IMG/VR virus record: IMGVR_UViG_3300044951_001748 | Coordinates: 1-62,005 of that record | From: a virus | Direction: 5' to 3' (one strand) | Length of the DNA: 62,005 bases | Part shown: positions 20,501 to 27,598 of the stretch, in pieces | How positions within the stretch are numbered: the first letter of the stretch is position 1 | How the letters are laid out: the number at the start of each line of letters is the position of its first letter | The notes under the pieces: generated by a model | Databases searched by the model: none | Seen by the model: the letters and a program-made list of their open reading frames with translations, nothing else | Told to the model about the DNA's origin: nothing | Position numbers and translations under genes: made by a program

Positions 20501-20928
20501 GGAACATTTTTGAGATTTTGGCCTGTTGCATCATATAAGTCTTGGTTTGTAATAACTGTGGTTATTTTTAGCAAACCTTGGCTGGGCATGGCTCTTGGAG
20601 CATTATAGCTTAACATCCTGGCAAGACGTATGATACTTTCACGCCGTGTGGCAGTTTCAATAAAGTTTTCGCGTGTGTTGAGATCCATGCGAAAAGCCAA
20701 GCTTTGTCCCAGGTATGCTAGTAGATCAATAATAGCAACAAACTCGCTGCTTTCAATCCAGTCATTGAAATCTTCAGGATAAGTCAGTCTTATGTAATCC
20801 ACCATAGCTGCACGTATGGTATCAAAATCATAAGCTGCAAAATTAACTTCGGAGAATGCTTGATATATAACTCGCCAATCTTGAGCATAAAAAAGTTGGC
20901 TTTGACGCTGTTGTTGAGTAACTGCCAT
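17515..20928 (-). CDS. 6: Baseplate wedge protein gp6
   Basis: gp6 forms the inner ring of the T4 baseplate, joining wedges with gp7, gp25 and gp53; it belongs to the baseplate-J family. The first 130 residues (YAQDWRVIYQAFSEVNFAAYD, DLLAYLGQSLAFRMDLNTREN) and 'TATRRESIIRLARMLSYNAPRAM' are characteristic. The C-terminal part (VDIYVLTS, then KYKVIFGNQAP and INEYFSLINWDFGQSFFFTELAAYIH) is the conserved J-like region. At 1137 residues it is much longer than T4 gp6 (660), with an insertion in the middle. It lies just after gp25, the usual T4-like pairing. Confidence 0.94.
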   Translation of the reverse strand: MAVTQQQRQSQLFYAQDWRVIYQAFSEVNFAAYDFDTIRAAMVDYIRLTYPEDFNDWIESSEFVAIIDLLAYLGQSLAFRMDLNTRENFIETATRRESIIRLARMLSYNAPRAMPSQGLLKITTVITNQDLYDATGQNLKNVPITWNDQNNADWLEQFILVINSSLNSNNYFGNPVKSGIVNGIATELYQMNTNNNGSSVFPYTSNTAGNTMDFELVNPDFSIADITSVATSTSGIFYERAPNPTNSWYLIYRSDGLGNTSANTGFFLMFKQGQQGYTDYQLDYPVANRVLDVNVNGINNIDVWVQNVDSQGNVLKDWTAVSSVNGFNVIYNSLNKNVRDIYSVYTRDSQGQDQISIRFADGNFGSVPTGFIRVTYRQSNGLAYQVRPVDMQNINFAFTYNDNLNNSFNLVLSASLQTTVANSQLRASNQQIQLAASQNYYTQDRMVTGEDYNVFPLTNTQALKVKAVNRTYSGQSRFLNINDPTGTYQNIKLVSTDGILYDEPGTNKVEVSVANTQNSLALVTNYIQPMLTGSQGQQRVAQEVKDFYYYYYPRANLQSQGTTVWQTATSSSQISTGALYQGNVAQTVGSNVSVSSVFHVVAPGALFYANNTWCEVTAVNQQGVGTNNGLLSTGQGAISITPPLIANTIGYQPTEIIASWNPLFNAQETSDIQTALDRKNKFGIRYDYLNAQWKVITSGNINPGAWSLSNSGDTTNTNRDSSWLLLAAFTGSTWTFTARAQRYVFESVRDVRFLYNTQYKTIDINTGDVKQDSITVLDINTAPQDPTTTTPAPALGANYIWRILGQDIYPDGYVDNTKVYVSGENNPLGLPLNPNQYDIIVDPENIAQRMIFWTLVPTSDGYEYWQPRVIPTSRIYTYANQLPPASDPLWSQGEVAYVMTTGQFYQWIRRGPSGELLLVTNSWKMKIGRRGLKWIYDHYAPNEQRIDPAIMNIVDIYVLTSTYDTDLRNWIATNAPASAEPQAPTSEQLRSVFSGLEAFKTMTDQIIWHPVKYKVIFGNQAPQELQVRFKVIKASGTTVTDNEIKSLVIGSINEYFSLINWDFGQSFFFTELAAYIHIRLAPVIASVVITPLNTQAQFGDLFEIKCQPDEIFISSARVTNVDIVQDFTNATLGITHG

Positions 20929-20939
20929 GAGGATCTCTA

Positions 20940-21314
20940 TTAATAACTTTCTGCTGTACGACGATCAAAGTCCAAACTAAATGTCCCTATTGCGTTAAAT
21001 GGAACATAAAACAAATCCATTTGTAACCTTATACCTTGATCAAACGCATTTACTGCAATACTGTTAGCTTGCACACGAGGATCACCATCGATTACTTTTT
21101 GCACTTCATCTACTATGTTTTGACGTGTTAAATCATCAAAAGGATCATATAACATGTTCCAAATAGCACAGCCATATTCTGGCATCATGACTCGTTCACC
21201 GGGACGGGTGTAAAAAGCATTAAGTAAATCACGTTTTACCAACTCAATGTCAGCAAACTGCTGATTTTTGACGTTGGTTTCCACTGTGCTATAGCCATAA
21301 AACAGTCTTTGCAA
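20940..21314 (-). CDS. 25: Baseplate wedge protein gp25
   Basis: gp25 is the conserved lysozyme-like-fold wedge component that nucleates sheath assembly (also in type VI secretion). The signature is clear: LVKRDLLNAFYTRPGERVMMPEYGCAIWNMLYDP. I place the start at the TTG at 21314 because AGGA lies eight bases upstream and the late promoter TATAAATA (21350-21357) is about 35 bases upstream; longer in-frame starts would begin upstream of that promoter. The resulting 124 residues match T4 gp25 (132). It is the first gene of the minus-strand baseplate operon. Confidence 0.92.
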   Translation of the reverse strand: MQRLFYGYSTVETNVKNQQFADIELVKRDLLNAFYTRPGERVMMPEYGCAIWNMLYDPFDDLTRQNIVDEVQKVIDGDPRVQANSIAVNAFDQGIRLQMDLFYVPFNAIGTFSLDFDRRTAESY

Positions 21315-21349
21315 TGTTAATGTCCTATTGTGCTGGATGTTGTTTTTGA

Positions 21350-21357
21350 TATTTATA
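21350..21357 (-). promoter_or_regulatory. T4-type late promoter for gp25-gp6 operon
   Basis: Exact TATAAATA on the minus strand; expected start near 21343, giving a 29-base leader to the TTG of gp25. It probably drives gp25, gp6, the giant protein and the fibres. Confidence 0.8.
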
Positions 21358-21383
21358 ACAGTTTCAGCCGGAGATTCAAGCAA

Positions 21384-21415
21384 AAGAAAAGTGCAGTTGG
21401 TTTCCCAACTGCACT
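21384..21415 (-). terminator. Rho-independent terminator
   Basis: AGTGCAGTTGG and CCAACTGCACT pair perfectly (11 bp) around a GAAA tetraloop on the minus strand and are followed by TTTCTT. It separates the accessory segment upstream from the late baseplate operon. Confidence 0.85.
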
Positions 21416-21451
21416 TGCTGTTTGATACTTACTTGCCTGTTGCTACGTGCT

Positions 21452-21643
21452 TTAATCACACATCAAAAAGTCCCTACGTTGCTGAGCAGTGGTCCAATTT
21501 TGCACAAAAAAAGTTTGTTTGTGTCCGCGAGCTGACAGTCGTAGAGCTAGCAAGTCAGCCTCGTATTGGCTAAGCTTGTCTGCTACTGCATACCTACAAC
21601 CGTTGTCGTCCTGGCGGACCACCATGAAATGTTGAGTTTCCAT
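21452..21643 (-). CDS. Hypothetical small protein (63 aa)
   Basis: Starts METQHFMVVRQDDNG and has a compact alpha/beta pattern: a Tyr-Ala-Val strand, a helix (SQYEADLLALRLSARG) and a closing 'HKQTFFVQNW' strand. It follows the zinc-ribbon gene by two bases and precedes the terminator at 21384-21415. The ribosome binding site is weak. No function recognised. Confidence 0.65.
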   Translation of the reverse strand: METQHFMVVRQDDNGCRYAVADKLSQYEADLLALRLSARGHKQTFFVQNWTTAQQRRDFLMCD

Positions 21644-21645
21644 GA

Positions 21646-21927
21646 TCAGTTCACATAGAGCACTTCTGTGCCCTCTTCGTCTTCGTCATGTTCCATCATC
21701 ATCCACATTTGATAGAGATCAATAAACTCAGGCCAAATTGCTGTGCATTGGGGACAAATCTTGTCAGCCCAGGAATTACCTACCACAGCCTCACAGCCTC
21801 TTACGGGGACAAGGCACTTGCCACACCACCGTCGGAGATCATCAAAAACAGCGCCATGGGGCGTGGGCATGTCGAGAAAAGCTTCTTTGAGAAGCTCACG
21901 GTCAAAACCTTCAGGAAGCGAGTGCAT
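21646..21927 (-). CDS. Zinc-ribbon hypothetical protein (93 aa)
   Basis: The ATG at 21927 has an ideal AAGGAG seven bases upstream; longer in-frame starts lack one. Two CxxC knuckles (WCGKC and ICPQC) about 30 residues apart form a likely zinc ribbon. An acidic tail (HDEDEEGTE) follows. It overlaps the end of the HARP-like gene by 17 bases, so they form one operon. Nucleic-acid or protein binding is plausible; nothing more specific. Confidence 0.7.
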   Translation of the reverse strand: MHSLPEGFDRELLKEAFLDMPTPHGAVFDDLRRWCGKCLVPVRGCEAVVGNSWADKICPQCTAIWPEFIDLYQMWMMMEHDEDEEGTEVLYVN

Positions 21928-22633
21928 CTTGGAACTCCTTGAGAATATCAGGATCAGCAATGGCAACTGTAATCATGCCATCGTCAACAACAATGTTCTG
22001 TCCGCCGTTAAGTGCCAGCATCATGCGGCTGTCGCTGGTTTTGGTTTGTATTTTACGGACATATTCGTTAAAACGTTCTTCCACGGAAAAGCGAAACCGC
22101 TCCGCTACATCCATGATCAGCCAGATGCTGGTGGTATTGACCGGTACGGTCCACACTTTGTTTTGCGGGTCCCAGCTGGCATAAAAACGCTTGTCGCCGT
22201 GCGAGCCACGAATGGTTTTCATAGCTGCAACCAGCTCGGGGTCATAGCGAAACTTGAAAACTGCCAGGGTGTCCTTGCTGACAAGCTCGCGGTCCGCAGG
22301 CTTGTTGTTGGGGCTAGCCTCGGGAGCAGGGGCAGCAGCAGGATCATAGGGCTGGGCCTTAAACACAGGATTAACCAGGAAAGCCTGCACCACAGCCTCG
22401 CCGCCCAACTGCCGCCGGTACTTGTTGACCAGCTTGAGTGCGCCCTGCGCTTGCTTGACAGTGTAGGCACGCCCTTGCTGGGCACGCTGAGCCAGGCTGT
22501 GCCCAAACTCTGTGTCTGCACCCGAAAAGCCCTGTGCGTCATGCTTGTGCGCACCATCGCACACACCAGCCAAGGACATGATCATGCCCTCAACGGTACG
22601 GGTTGCTGTGTGATCCACCATCCAGTGTTTCAA
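21911..22633 (-). CDS. HARP-like domain protein (240 aa)
   Basis: Residues about 122-180 (VFKFRYDPELVAAMKTI, then WDPQNKVWTVP) match the HARP domain that in SMARCAL1-type annealing helicases sits N-terminal to the SNF2 motor. Here it is encoded alone, divergently from a SNF2 helicase at 22934 that lacks such a domain. That suggests a split annealing helicase acting on recombination or replication intermediates. The start is a TTG at 22633 with AAGGAG six bases upstream; the nearby ATG is out of frame. A Pro/Ala linker (residues 95-112) joins an N-terminal helical region. The gene is clearly GC-richer than the phage genes around it. Confidence 0.75.
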   Translation of the reverse strand: MKHWMVDHTATRTVEGMIMSLAGVCDGAHKHDAQGFSGADTEFGHSLAQRAQQGRAYTVKQAQGALKLVNKYRRQLGGEAVVQAFLVNPVFKAQPYDPAAAPAPEASPNNKPADRELVSKDTLAVFKFRYDPELVAAMKTIRGSHGDKRFYASWDPQNKVWTVPVNTTSIWLIMDVAERFRFSVEERFNEYVRKIQTKTSDSRMMLALNGGQNIVVDDGMITVAIADPDILKEFQDALAS

Positions 22634-22933
22634 GGCATGCTCCTTGCTTTACCTTGCCATACTAGCACGTATGACCCAGCTGTCAACCTTTTTCCTGATT
22701 TAATTTTGATCCCCGCTAGCGTGCCCACGTAGCATATTTAACCATGAACCGCACGACAGAGCGCGGAAATCGCTAAGCTATTGTTTTTACAACCGTAAGT
22801 TTGCACTGTAAGCTGTTGTTTTTGCTGACCTAAGCTGGATTTCATCATGAGGCTGCTACCATGCAGGCATTTTTTTGGTTGACGTTTTAGGCAACCGTGC
22901 TATATATGACTACAGTGCATCACGGGGCTTGAA
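22634..22933. promoter_or_regulatory. Divergent promoter region, HARP gene and SNF2 helicase
   Basis: The 300 bases between the two genes hold two host-type promoters with identical 16-base spacers. On the minus strand: TTGACA (22681-22686) and TAGTAT (22659-22664). On the plus strand: TTGACG (22879-22884) and TATATA (22901-22906). No TAAATA late element is present, so both genes are probably early. No ORF is credible in the interval. Confidence 0.65.
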
Positions 22934-24526
22934 ATGCTTCACGTTTCCGCTACAGTGCCCAACGCCCGCAAGGTGTATCAGCTGTGCGTCAAGCACCGCT
23001 TGCCCGTGCCGGATGCGTTGGTTAGCGTGCTTAACAGCAACACGCAGGCTTGCGATATCCCGGGCTTTAGTTTTCAGCTCAAGGAATATCAAGCGCATGG
23101 CGTGGCTTATCTCGAACGCTGGGACGGCAACGTGCTGCTGGCTGATGAGCCCGGACTGGGCAAGACCGCGCAGGTCATGGTGTATGCTTGGCAAAACCGC
23201 CGCTTTCCCATGCTGGTGGTGCTGCCCAAGACCTTGCTCTTGAACTGGCGGCGGGAAATCACGCTCATGCTGGGCAGCCAGCTCAGCGTGCTGATTGTGG
23301 GCTTTGTGCCCAGCAAAAAGCGTCAGGCGCAGCTTAGGGCACAATGGCCGCATGTGAGTTTCAGCCGTGTACCGCAGCCGGGTTATGATGTAACCCTTAT
23401 CAACTACGACATTGTCGAGCGCAACCTGGCTGCACTGGAAGCGCAAAACTACGATTATGTTGTGGCTGATGAAAGCCACAAGATCAAAAATCCCAAAGCC
23501 CATCGCACGCAGGCTTTTTTGCGGCTGGTGACAGGACGTGAGGAAATTCCCCGGCAGCGTGGCCAGTTTCGTCCGGTGCATGATGCTGTGCCGCATGTGA
23601 CGTTCTGCACGGGCACGCCCATGTTGAATCGGCCTGTTGAGCTGTGGACAACTGTGAACACGTTGGCTGGCTGGGTGCCGCAGTTTGAAAACTTTTTTAA
23701 CTTTGCTTCTAAGTTCTGCAATGCCCATAAGACCCGCTGGGGCTGGGACTTTAACGGCAGCAGCAACGAAGCCGAGATCAACACGCTGTTGACTGAAACT
23801 TGCATGCTGCGTCGTCTCAAGCAGGACGTGCTCCGGGATTTGCCGCCCAAGACTTTTGTTACGGTTCCCCTGGAGTTTGATCGCGCTGAGTATGATGCTG
23901 TAGCAGCCGCTTTTGAGGGCTCGGGCGCTTGGAAGCAGGGCATGGAAACCCTGGTTCGGCATGGCGGCAATGCTGCCAAGAGCGACGAAGCCATCGTGGC
24001 GCTGGGCAAGTGCCGTGAGATTGCTGCATATGCCAAGCTGGACAATGCCGTGGAATGGATCATGGACTTTGTCGAGCAGGGTGAAAAGCTTGTGGTGTTT
24101 GCACATCACCAGCGCATGGTTGATCAAGTTGCTGAACGTCTCGCAGCGGCTAATATCGGCGTGCGAGTGATTCGCGGCGGTGTTAGCTTGGAGCAGCGTG
24201 CCCAGGCAGCGCAGGACTTCCAAACTCGCAATGATGTGCAGGTGATTGTCTTGAACATTGCCAGTGCAGGCTTTGGCATCACGCTCACTGCGGCGCGGGC
24301 GTGTGCGTTTCTCCAGCTGCCTTGGACCCCGGGTGATCTCATCCAAGCTGCGGATCGTGTTCACCGCATCGGGCAGCAGGACAACGTCACTGTTTACAAT
24401 CTTGTTGCCGAGGGCACTGTGGAAGAGGACATAGGTGAACTGATCATGAGCAAGGCGGCTGTGAGCAATGCAGTTGTTGATGGCGGCGCCAACCGCGAGT
24501 TGGCTGATTTGAATCTGGGCCAGTAA
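22934..24526 (+). CDS. SNF2-family DNA helicase/translocase (SMARCAL1-like)
   Basis: A 530-residue superfamily 2 ATPase. Motif I is DEPGLGKTAQ (residues 71-80), the DEAH-like box is DESH (179-182), motif III is CTGTPMLNRP, and motif VI is QAADRVHRIGQ (471-481). The order and the RIGQ end are typical of SMARCAL1/RapA-like SNF2 translocases that remodel or anneal DNA. It likely works with the divergent HARP-domain protein in fork repair or recombination, an inference. GC content is visibly higher than that of flanking genes, pointing to recent acquisition. The ATG at 22934 has GGGG as a weak site. The last stretch reads into an AAAGGAGG site for the next gene. Confidence 0.92.
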   Translation: MLHVSATVPNARKVYQLCVKHRLPVPDALVSVLNSNTQACDIPGFSFQLKEYQAHGVAYLERWDGNVLLADEPGLGKTAQVMVYAWQNRRFPMLVVLPKTLLLNWRREITLMLGSQLSVLIVGFVPSKKRQAQLRAQWPHVSFSRVPQPGYDVTLINYDIVERNLAALEAQNYDYVVADESHKIKNPKAHRTQAFLRLVTGREEIPRQRGQFRPVHDAVPHVTFCTGTPMLNRPVELWTTVNTLAGWVPQFENFFNFASKFCNAHKTRWGWDFNGSSNEAEINTLLTETCMLRRLKQDVLRDLPPKTFVTVPLEFDRAEYDAVAAAFEGSGAWKQGMETLVRHGGNAAKSDEAIVALGKCREIAAYAKLDNAVEWIMDFVEQGEKLVVFAHHQRMVDQVAERLAAANIGVRVIRGGVSLEQRAQAAQDFQTRNDVQVIVLNIASAGFGITLTAARACAFLQLPWTPGDLIQAADRVHRIGQQDNVTVYNLVAEGTVEEDIGELIMSKAAVSNAVVDGGANRELADLNLGQ

Positions 24527-24536
24527 AGGAGGAAAA

Positions 24537-24704
24537 ATGGTCGCTTTATTTCTACTGCTGTTTGTTTGGATTCCCTTAGCTATCAGTGTCACACGAGTTT
24601 TGGGCTTGCCCATGCTGGTAGTTGCTATGCTTTGGTTGGGGTTTGTGATCTTATTTGCCCCAATCAACTACTTTTTTGGACCTTTTATCATTATAGGACC
24701 GTAA
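24537..24704 (+). CDS. Small membrane protein (55 aa)
   Basis: An ATG at 24537 with a near-perfect AAAGGAGG site opens a 55-residue ORF ending in TAA at 24704. Nearly the whole product is hydrophobic: MVALFLLLFVWIPLAI and, after TRVLG, LPMLVVAMLWLGFVILF form two membrane segments. It is followed after four bases by another membrane protein. Possible roles are holin-like, spanin-like or superinfection exclusion; the sequence does not decide. Confidence 0.75.
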   Translation: MVALFLLLFVWIPLAISVTRVLGLPMLVVAMLWLGFVILFAPINYFFGPFIIIGP

Positions 24705-24708
24705 TGTT

Positions 24709-25296
24709 ATGAAAAACTTGTTTGGCCTTGTTGGCGTTGTTATTGCTGGCTGCATTTTTGCTGCAGAGCCCAGTTGGGCTGATGTTGCAAAACAAGCTGC
24801 TACCCGTTATGGAGGTAGTGGAAAAGAATGGGGTTATTACGAAGCACCTTGGGCATTTTTCCTTGCAACTGGTATTGGATTGTGGTTTACATACAACCTC
24901 ATGATGGTTTTTCGCCCATTTGCTTACATTGCAGGTGCAATTTCAGTCTTTATGTTTGCACATGGTATTGCGATTATAGGTAATTTTTATGGCAGTAATC
25001 CTCGAGGTGATGTAAGTATTTTTACATATCAAAACCCTTATTTTATCAGCAAATATGAACATGATCGACTGTGGCGTCTAGCTTGGAAGTTCCAAGAGGA
25101 TTGTCGCGGTAACAACGGTTGCACTACCAGTGTGTGGCGTGCTTTCCAAGACTGCAAATCGTTCAACAACTGCCGTGGTGTAATGGTCGAGGTCTATAAC
25201 GAACGGCGGCGCGAACTAGCTGAGAACCCGCATGCGTTTAGTAGTTTTAAACCTTGCGAAGATCGCAGCATCAACAGCTGGGCCAAGTGTTGGTAG
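24709..25296 (+). CDS. Exported/membrane protein, Cys-rich C-terminus (195 aa)
   Basis: The N-terminus (MKNLFGLVGVVIAGCIFAAE) is a signal peptide with a probable cleavage site near residues 18-25. Two further hydrophobic segments (AFFLATGIGLWFTYNLMMVF and IAGAISVFMFAHGIAIIGNF) follow. The C-terminal 75 residues contain six cysteines (DCRGNNGC, DCKSFNNC, CEDR, CW end), suggesting disulphides in the periplasm. Translated right after the 55-residue membrane protein. An envelope function such as superinfection exclusion is a guess from topology. Confidence 0.75.
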   Translation: MKNLFGLVGVVIAGCIFAAEPSWADVAKQAATRYGGSGKEWGYYEAPWAFFLATGIGLWFTYNLMMVFRPFAYIAGAISVFMFAHGIAIIGNFYGSNPRGDVSIFTYQNPYFISKYEHDRLWRLAWKFQEDCRGNNGCTTSVWRAFQDCKSFNNCRGVMVEVYNERRRELAENPHAFSSFKPCEDRSINSWAKCW

Positions 25297-25321
25297 CACA
25301 TCTAGCTGGTTGGCGGGGCTG

Positions 25322-27595
25322 TTACAGTTTACCACGCCACAGCAAAGCCTCCCTTTCTCGTCGTGTAACCAAGCCCCGTAATAGGGGCTTTCCTGTCCAT
25401 TCCATAAGCAAGTTGGGAATATCTGCATAGTTTCCTTTGTTAAGTTCCTTTAATAAAGTGCTGCTGGCAAGTCTCCCTCCACCTATGTTAAATGTAAAAC
25501 TGCATAAGGCATCAAATTGATTTTGGGTTAAAGGCACTTTGACCAAACGTCGGACGTATGTTTCACCTTCGGCTGCAATATCTTGCAACAACAACGTTTG
25601 TATTTCTGGTTGGCTCAAGTTTCGACTCAATGGCACACGCACCCCTCCTATCAAGACGCTATTAGAGGAAATGTCTTGAGCAGTTAGTTTGTGCCCAACT
25701 CCTACAGTAAGATTCCCTTTGGGATCTGGATGTACATCGGCTCTTGATGATTCAAATTCTGTTATAAAACGTGCAAGACTGGGACTGGCTTTTAGCCCTG
25801 CAACTGATACCAGATCAGTGCTATTACCTTCAAACTTGTATATAGGGCTGCCTTTTTCGTCATATCCTTGCCCACTGTATCTGCCTGCTGGCATGCCTTC
25901 TCGGGGACTACCTACAAGATCCAAAGGTTTGTCTTGCCCTGCTATAACTTGACCAGTTTTCAATCCACCATTTGTGTTTTGTTCCACACTTCCATTCAAA
26001 CCATCAACTCTGCCACTGTGCCCAGTATAGGGTTCATGATAAGGCAATCTAGGCATGATGGTGTTAATCAAGATATACCTAAACTGTCCTTCAGTTATAA
26101 TTTGCATGTCTTTTTGCAACAAGCTGACTGTGCTTGTGGCTGGTTTAGCTACAGCAGCTTGCGGCGCATTACGTCCATTCATGTCTATACGGGCAGAACT
26201 TAACACATAGTTTCCTGCACACAAAACTCCAAACTCTCCGCTAGCAGTGTCACGCAAATAGCCACCACTTTTTCTATCGTAATTGCCATAGCTAGTTTCA
26301 TATATATTGGTTCCTGCACTGCGATGTGTTTCTTTCAAACTGGTCTGGTACATGTTATCATGGCTCATCAAATGCATGTCTTTAGCAGCTTCGAGTTTGA
26401 TCAAACCTCCATCAGTAGTTCGTGTTGCTACAGGACTGGGGTTAAGTTCAATACTTTTACCAACCCCTGAAACCACATAGCTAATCAAGTTGTAAGTGGT
26501 ATCAAGATTGCGCCTAAACTCCACTAAAAGACCATCAGTAAAAACCACACTGGAGTTGCTAATTTGATTAGTCAAACTACTTTGCCAGTTACCAACATAC
26601 GTATATTGTTCTTTACCAATAATTAAGTTTTGAGCATCAGTAATGTCCAAGAAAATAGCAATGTCAGGTATAGGGCCCAAAGCTTCGTCACGTGCTTTTA
26701 TAAAAACACTGCGGCCAGCTTCAATATTCACATCTAAATCAGCCCGTAAGTTCAAGCTTCCTTGAGTCCTTATGCTGATGTCAGCTTGAGCATATATATC
26801 AATTTCACCGCCACCGCTGAGTTCCACCCAGTTTTTGCCATCCACACTGTTCATGTAAACACAACCAGTGCTGTCGTTAACTAGCACTTGTGCACCTGAC
26901 TGCGTACGTAATCTTATAAAGCGGTTTCCAGGATTGTCGTCAAAAACAACTTGGTTACCACCCGGCGTTAGAATTCCATAAGCATTATTGATAGGGTCAG
27001 GACGCCGGGCGCTGGCGTTGGTAATCCCACGAATTGGATCATCTAGCAGGCCTTGTCGTAAAAGTGCGTCACGCAGAGGTTCAAACTCGGGCCTTTGAGA
27101 AGTTTCACTGGGATCACCATTATATTGGTTGCGTTTGTTATATTCCACAACAGGTGCGCCATTTGTGCCGCCGTTGCCTGCAATACCAGGAACCATGTTG
27201 TTCATGTTTTGCTGATACAAGCAACCAAGCCAAATGCCTTTGCTGCTATCGCCGTTTATAAACGCAACTATTACTTCGTTGTCTTTGTCAGGTGGCACAA
27301 ACCACATGCCGTAACTGCGTTGACTGGCTGTGTAACTTGTATCATTGGGTTTGTTGTTGTAGACACTAGTAGCCCCAGCAAACGGACTGCAATAGCTGAC
27401 AATAAACCACGAGCTAGGGTCTAGACCATCGCCGCCTGATATTTCTGGAATCCAAACTCTAAGGCGACCCATGCGGCTGTCATCATCAGTTTCTCTTACA
27501 AACCCCACATACATTTTGTCAAGTAAAGGTGTTCTACCTTGTGGTTGTAAGCCGTACTCATCGGGAGTATCACTTGTTCTAGTTAATAATACCAT
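25322..27595 (-). CDS. 5: Baseplate hub spike with tail lysozyme, gp5-like (757 aa)
   Basis: gp5 forms the central trimeric spike and punctures the envelope, digesting peptidoglycan. The N-terminal OB fold (YVGFVRETDDDSRMGRLRVW, then NEVIVAFINGD and WLGCLY, residues 28-130) is followed by a beta-helix region (DIYAQADISIRTQGSLNLRA). The lysozyme domain is at the C-terminus (about 602-757) with the T4-lysozyme triad spacing E615-D624-T630 in 'FESSR...PDPKGNLTVGVGH'. In T4 gp5 the lysozyme lies between OB fold and beta-helix, so the domain order is rearranged here. AGGATA is ten bases before the ATG, inside the upstream gene. Confidence 0.92.
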   Translation of the reverse strand: MVLLTRTSDTPDEYGLQPQGRTPLLDKMYVGFVRETDDDSRMGRLRVWIPEISGGDGLDPSSWFIVSYCSPFAGATSVYNNKPNDTSYTASQRSYGMWFVPPDKDNEVIVAFINGDSSKGIWLGCLYQQNMNNMVPGIAGNGGTNGAPVVEYNKRNQYNGDPSETSQRPEFEPLRDALLRQGLLDDPIRGITNASARRPDPINNAYGILTPGGNQVVFDDNPGNRFIRLRTQSGAQVLVNDSTGCVYMNSVDGKNWVELSGGGEIDIYAQADISIRTQGSLNLRADLDVNIEAGRSVFIKARDEALGPIPDIAIFLDITDAQNLIIGKEQYTYVGNWQSSLTNQISNSSVVFTDGLLVEFRRNLDTTYNLISYVVSGVGKSIELNPSPVATRTTDGGLIKLEAAKDMHLMSHDNMYQTSLKETHRSAGTNIYETSYGNYDRKSGGYLRDTASGEFGVLCAGNYVLSSARIDMNGRNAPQAAVAKPATSTVSLLQKDMQIITEGQFRYILINTIMPRLPYHEPYTGHSGRVDGLNGSVEQNTNGGLKTGQVIAGQDKPLDLVGSPREGMPAGRYSGQGYDEKGSPIYKFEGNSTDLVSVAGLKASPSLARFITEFESSRADVHPDPKGNLTVGVGHKLTAQDISSNSVLIGGVRVPLSRNLSQPEIQTLLLQDIAAEGETYVRRLVKVPLTQNQFDALCSFTFNIGGGRLASSTLLKELNKGNYADIPNLLMEWTGKPLLRGLVTRREREALLWRGKL

Positions 27596-27598
27596 TTA

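Noticed and set aside
21743-22732. 329-codon plus-strand ORF
   Set aside because: Antisense to the zinc-ribbon and HARP genes, which have good ribosome binding sites and recognisable domains.
22910-24667. 585-codon ORF antisense to the SNF2 helicase
   Set aside because: Open only because the helicase gene is GC-rich; no domain and no ribosome binding site, while the plus-strand frame has complete helicase motifs.
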